A stretch of DNA of 25,762 nucleotides from a virus. The stretch spans positions 1 to 25,762 of IMG/VR virus record IMGVR_UViG_3300032018_000020. One strand, written 5' to 3'. Numbering within the stretch: position 1 is the first letter of the stretch; the number at the start of each line of letters is the position of its first letter. A program made the position numbers and the translations under genes. Below the pieces are notes generated by a model. The model was not told the DNA's origin and searched no databases. It saw only the letters and a list, made by a program, of their open reading frames with translations. Positions 21,941 to 25,762 of this stretch are shown piece by piece.

Positions 21941-23740
21941 GTGGGAGAGGTCAAGACTTCTATAATTGTTGACCTTGCCGGCAATATCCAACAACGCGGG
22001 CAGCAGTTCATCTCCACCCTGAACAATGTCGGCAGCCAGGGCGTTCGTTCATTGTCTCGATTGAGCCAGATAGCCGAGATGTCAGGCCGTGGACTTGATA
22101 AGCTGGGCAATCGTTATACTGCCCTCCTCACCGGGGCCTCTGGCATCGGTGCTGCCCGCATGGTCATGGATCATCAGCGCCGCCTTACCAGGCTCGGTAT
22201 CGTCGCGAACCGCAGCGAAGAAGATATTCAATCCCTTAATGAAGAAATATACCGCACCGCACAGGCACCAGACATCCGCTTGGACCCGAGCGAGATCACC
22301 TCTGCAATCGAAGAGATCATGGAGAAGACCGGCGATCTGCGGTTTGCAGAGCAGAACATCCGCAATATCGCACTGGCTATCCAAGCGACTGGAGGTGCAG
22401 GCAAAGATATAGGCGGGGTCATGTCCGAATTTCAAAAGATGGGCATTACAGATTTCAAAAGCGTGCTCGAGTCGATTGACATTCTGAACGTGCAAGGCAA
22501 GGAGGGCGCGTTTACCCTGCAAAACCTTGCCGCGCTCGGACCAAGGGTTATTACCGCCTACACCTCTATGGGGAGAGGCGGCATACAATCTATCCGTGAG
22601 TTGGGCGCAGCCATGCAGGTGATCCGCCAGGGAACGGGCGGGCCAGAACAGGCGGCCACCGCTTTCGAGGCGCTGATGCGCACACTCAGCGATGGAAAAA
22701 AAATCAAGATGCTGCAAAAAGGCGGTATCAAGGTTTTCGATCCGGAGGCGCTCAAGCATGGCAAGGAGGTGCTGCGCCCCATCAATGAACTGATGGTGGA
22801 GATCGTCAAGCGAACTGGCGGCCGCAAGACCTTGCTCTCTAAGGTGTTCGACGCCGAGGCCATGCGTTCCTTCAACTCCCTGATTGATGAATACAAGCGC
22901 ACCGGAGACATCACCAGCCTGGACAAGTTCATGCGTATGCAGGCGGATGGTTCCACCACCATACATGACAGCGCCAGAGCCGCCAAAGACGCCACAGCCG
23001 CTGTCGATCTCCTTTTTACCTCCTTTAAAAAATTCGCCGATGGAAACCTGACCAAGCCAATCCAGTCTCTGGCCGACACCATGAACAGTATTGATCCGGA
23101 AAAATTTCAGACCGGCATGAAAGTCGCTGGATATGCCGCCCTCGGCCTCGGTGGGCTGGTGGTAGGGCGGAAAGTGTATCAGGGAGCAAAGGGTCTTGCC
23201 GGGATGTTCCGTGGAGGCGCTGGCAAAGCAGGGGCCTTGGGCGGGCTTGCCGGCGGCGGTGGCCCGATACCTGTTTATGTGGTCAACAAGCATCTGTCTA
23301 TGCTCCCAGGCACGGATGGCTTTGGTGCCAATCCCTCTAGCCCTAGCTCTTACGGTAAGGGTGTGCTGCAAAAGACTGCAGGCTCTGCCGCTTTTTTGGG
23401 GTTTTCCCCTCTTATCGCCCCTGCCATATCCGCTCTGGCCGCCGAGACATCCATGGCCATCGGTAAAGCAATCTCCGAAAAACAGGCGGCCACTTCTTCT
23501 CCATCAACCCTGCGAACGCTTATGGGCAGACATATGGTGATGGGCGGTGGCGCTGACAGCTATCAGGTGAAAACGATAGGGTCGGCTCTCAACAAGGGAT
23601 TTTCTGGTGAGCCGCTACAGAGCGATGTCAACTTGAACATCAAGATCGACGATGAGCGGGTCTCGGTGAAAAGAATGTCGAGCAACAGTCGAAAAGTGAC
23701 CCCCAACGTGGACGCAGGTCTTACCATGAGGTCTCATTGA
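21941..23740 (+). CDS. Tail tape measure protein
   Basis: A 599-residue protein that sets tail length and channels DNA. It starts with GTG directly after the chaperone extension stop, with AAGGAG nine bases upstream. The N-terminal part is helical and repetitive (LAGNIQQRGQQFISTLNNVG). Two hydrophobic segments lie near residues 390-410 (GYAALGLGGLVVGRKVY) and 480-505 (FLGFSPLIAPAISALAAE), separated by a Gly-rich linker. This layout is typical of tape measures. It is on the short side, suggesting a short tail. The stop overlaps the gpN-like start by 1 nt. Confidence 0.9.
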   Translation: MGEVKTSIIVDLAGNIQQRGQQFISTLNNVGSQGVRSLSRLSQIAEMSGRGLDKLGNRYTALLTGASGIGAARMVMDHQRRLTRLGIVANRSEEDIQSLNEEIYRTAQAPDIRLDPSEITSAIEEIMEKTGDLRFAEQNIRNIALAIQATGGAGKDIGGVMSEFQKMGITDFKSVLESIDILNVQGKEGAFTLQNLAALGPRVITAYTSMGRGGIQSIRELGAAMQVIRQGTGGPEQAATAFEALMRTLSDGKKIKMLQKGGIKVFDPEALKHGKEVLRPINELMVEIVKRTGGRKTLLSKVFDAEAMRSFNSLIDEYKRTGDITSLDKFMRMQADGSTTIHDSARAAKDATAAVDLLFTSFKKFADGNLTKPIQSLADTMNSIDPEKFQTGMKVAGYAALGLGGLVVGRKVYQGAKGLAGMFRGGAGKAGALGGLAGGGGPIPVYVVNKHLSMLPGTDGFGANPSSPSSYGKGVLQKTAGSAAFLGFSPLIAPAISALAAETSMAIGKAISEKQAATSSPSTLRTLMGRHMVMGGGADSYQVKTIGSALNKGFSGEPLQSDVNLNIKIDDERVSVKRMSSNSRKVTPNVDAGLTMRSH

Positions 23741-25002
23741 TGGCCTCCTGGCGCGAAAGACTACAACCGGCCAAGTTCCGCGATGCCGAATTCTTCGTAG
23801 AAAGTTCCGAGGGGGAGCTTGGCCGCAAGACGGTATTGCACAGTTACCCCCAACGCGACACTCCATATCCTGAAGACATGGGCCGCAAGGATCGGCAGTT
23901 TCCCATGGAGGCTTATGTAATCGGCCGGGACTACATGGCGGCGCGTGACCGCCTGGTCGCCGCCCTGGAGACCAAGGGCCCTGGGGCTCTGGTGCATCCG
24001 TACCGAGGAGCCATACAGGTCTCTCTTCTTTCTGCCCGTGGGCCTATCGAGTCTGTCCGTGAGGGAGGCATGGCCCGTTTTTCCCTTACCTTTGTCGAGG
24101 CCGGGGACAACAAATATCCATCCTCCACCTTCGACACATCTGCCATCGTGGATGCCCGTGCCGATGCCGCCCTTACCGCCGCCCAGGGAGATTTTGTCGA
24201 TGGGTTCAGCGTGGCCGGCATGTCTGATTTCGTTGCCAGCCATGCCCAGGGCTTGGTGACGGCTGGGCTTTCCGCTCTCCAGGCGGCAAGCTCCATGCTG
24301 CCCGACCTTCCCCCGGGCCTCAGCGCCTTTTCCGGGAACCTGGACCGGCTGGGAGGGATGACGTCAACCTTGATCCGCAAACCATCGTCGCTGGCCAGCG
24401 AATTGGTTGGGCTCGTAACCGGCCTTGGCAGCTTGTTCGCCCGTCCGGAAAACGCCCTGCAGTCGTATCGCTCCCTCTGGCCCTTTGGGAACAACCTGGC
24501 GAGCCAGACAGCATCCACGCCCGCCCGTGCCGCCATGGTCAGCAATCAAAATGCGTTTTCCACCCTCATCCGGGTGGCATCCACCATTGAAGCAACCAGG
24601 GCAGCCTCGCAAATCCCCTTTGCCAATACCGTGGAGACCTCCGCAGCCACCCAGGCCACAGGGGAATCCCCCACCCTTTCCGAGTTTGACAATTATCCGG
24701 CCGCGATCTCGCTGCGCGACGACCTGGCCGCCCAACTGGACACGGAGATGGACACCGCGCCGGACACTACCTATGCCGCCCTGGCGGATCTGCGCACGGC
24801 CATGGTCAGCGATATCAATACCCGCGGCGCCGATCTGGCGCAGATATCCTATTTCACCCCCGCAGATACACAGCCCGCCCTGGTGTTGGCCTATCAGTTG
24901 TATGGCGATGCCACGCAGGACCAGATGATCGTCGGCCGCAACAATATCGTCCACCCGGGATTCGTGCCCGCAGGGTCGCCCATCGAGGTGCTGAATGGAT
25001 AA
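23740..25002 (+). CDS. Mu gpN-like tail/DNA circularisation protein
   Basis: A 420-residue protein whose N-terminus is diagnostic: WRERLQPAKFRDAEFFVESS, then GRKTVLHSYPQRDTPYPEDMGRK and PYRGAIQV. This is the DNA circularisation protein N-terminal family of Mu gpN, a baseplate/tail protein. The C-terminal half is Ala/Ser-rich and variable. The ATG overlaps the tape measure stop (TGATG), and the 3' end overlaps the gpP-like start by 8 nt. Confidence 0.9.
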   Translation: MASWRERLQPAKFRDAEFFVESSEGELGRKTVLHSYPQRDTPYPEDMGRKDRQFPMEAYVIGRDYMAARDRLVAALETKGPGALVHPYRGAIQVSLLSARGPIESVREGGMARFSLTFVEAGDNKYPSSTFDTSAIVDARADAALTAAQGDFVDGFSVAGMSDFVASHAQGLVTAGLSALQAASSMLPDLPPGLSAFSGNLDRLGGMTSTLIRKPSSLASELVGLVTGLGSLFARPENALQSYRSLWPFGNNLASQTASTPARAAMVSNQNAFSTLIRVASTIEATRAASQIPFANTVETSAATQATGESPTLSEFDNYPAAISLRDDLAAQLDTEMDTAPDTTYAALADLRTAMVSDINTRGADLAQISYFTPADTQPALVLAYQLYGDATQDQMIVGRNNIVHPGFVPAGSPIEVLNG

Positions 25003-25762
25003 CGCGGCGATCCTCACCGTAAATGGCCTGCGCTATGGCGGGTGGGAAAACATCTCCGTAACCAGAGGCATCGAGCAAATATCCGGCACCTTTGATCTCC
25101 GCCTCACCGAGCGGTGGCCGGGCCAGCAGGAGGGCCGGCCAATCCGCCCGGGCGAGGCGTGCACGGTGGCTCTCGACGACCAGGTCGTCATCACCGGATA
25201 CATCGACGATGTGCTCCCGGAATACGGAACGGACAGCCACACCCTCTCTGTCACCGGCCGGGACCGCACCGGGGATCTGGTTGATTGTTCCGTCCTGCCC
25301 GCAGGCAAGCAATGGAAAAATCGGACCATCACCCAGATCGCCTCCGACCTTTGCGCCCCGTTTTCGGTGGGGGTCAAGGCTGTGGGCGATATGGGCAAAC
25401 CTTTGCCGCGATTCACCAGCCAGCATGGCGAGACCGCCTTCGAGGCCCTGGAACGAGCGGCACGTCAGCTCGGGGTGCTGCTCGTTTCTGATACCAAGGG
25501 CGGCCTGTTGCTGACCCGCGCTGGCACAGATCGCAGCCCCACCGCCCTGGTGGAAGGGGAAAACATCCTGATCGGCAAGGGCGAACTGAGCCAGCGCGAC
25601 CGGCACAGCAAATATATCCTCCGCACCGAAAACCCAGGCACGGATGATTCCACCCCGGCACAGAACACCGGGGCCGAGGCGACTGCCACCGATCCGAATG
25701 TCAAGCGCTATCGGCCGCTGATCATTCTGAGCGAGGACACCGGCCACAGCCAGGCCCTGCTC
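24995..25762 (+). CDS. Mu gpP-like baseplate hub protein (partial, cut by window end)
   Basis: The frame is open to the last base, giving 256 residues of a longer protein. It begins MDNAAILTVNGLRYGGWENI, with SVTRGIEQISGTFDLRLTERW, GEACTVALDDQVVITGYIDD and SVTGRDRTGDLVDCS. This is the signature of Mu gpP (gp44), the trimeric hub homologous to T4 gp27, linking the tail tube to the spike. The start lies inside the gpN-like gene, so expression is coupled. The C-terminal domains lie outside the window. Confidence 0.9.
   Translation, partial: MDNAAILTVNGLRYGGWENISVTRGIEQISGTFDLRLTERWPGQQEGRPIRPGEACTVALDDQVVITGYIDDVLPEYGTDSHTLSVTGRDRTGDLVDCSVLPAGKQWKNRTITQIASDLCAPFSVGVKAVGDMGKPLPRFTSQHGETAFEALERAARQLGVLLVSDTKGGLLLTRAGTDRSPTALVEGENILIGKGELSQRDRHSKYILRTENPGTDDSTPAQNTGAEATATDPNVKRYRPLIILSEDTGHSQALL

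Noticed and set aside
1-25762. CRISPR array, diversity-generating retroelement, insertion sequence or rRNA/tRNA gene
   Set aside because: No regular spacer-repeat array, reverse transcriptase, transposase or recognisable rRNA/tRNA sequence was seen on either strand.

Overview
The window reads as a bacteriophage genome or prophage of a Gram-negative, high-GC bacterium. Nearly every gene is on the + strand, packed with 1-20 nt overlaps. The integron integrase type and overall protein style suggest a deltaproteobacterial (Desulfobacterota-like) or related proteobacterial host; this is an impression, not a test.

Left end (1-1703): an integron. A complete intI gene with the IntI-specific insertion has an attI-like crossover box just upstream of its start. 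Leftward there is one complete 269-bp cassette with a well-formed attC, then part of a second cassette. Arm asymmetry and R''/R' complementarity orient the cassettes on the - strand, the normal geometry relative to intI. The best ORFs inside both cassettes run on the + strand, antisense to that direction.

Early/replication block (1700-6317): the intI stop codon overlaps an ASCH-domain gene. That gene overlaps a 1005-aa primase-helicase, which overlaps a C5-cytosine methyltransferase. IntI therefore appears to sit at the head of a phage early operon. The methyltransferase gene carries a second open frame of 391 codons starting 4 nt downstream in the +1 frame. Its product resembles a protein type I recall from phages, so this looks like overprinting. 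An 11-G run lies inside the overlap.

Intergenic block (6318-7118): no convincing gene. It holds phased GGGTGCAA repeats beside an AT-rich stretch (candidate replication origin) and a cluster of TGTGCGG motifs upstream of the next operon.

Regulatory block (7119-8932): a second, Xer-like tyrosine recombinase, a Mor/C-family activator, a small Cys-rich protein, a structured intergenic segment and a small acidic protein.

Late block (8991-25762): a Mu-type contractile-tail virion module in Mu order. It runs terminase small and large, portal fused to gpF-like head morphogenesis, protease with nested scaffold, decoration protein, capsid, head-tail completion proteins, DUF2635, sheath, tube, tail chaperone with a Mu-like -2 frameshift, tape measure, gpN and gpP (cut by the window end). 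A Dam-type methylase with a structured leader and its own terminator interrupts the head genes. A 43-bp near-identical repeat stands before each of the two late gene blocks and is the best candidate for the late promoter/activator site.

Overall this is a chimera. It has a Mu-like virion and Mor-like activator, but primase-helicase replication with candidate iterons, a tyrosine recombinase, and an integron integrase with cassettes. No MuA/MuB-like transposition genes are visible in the window.
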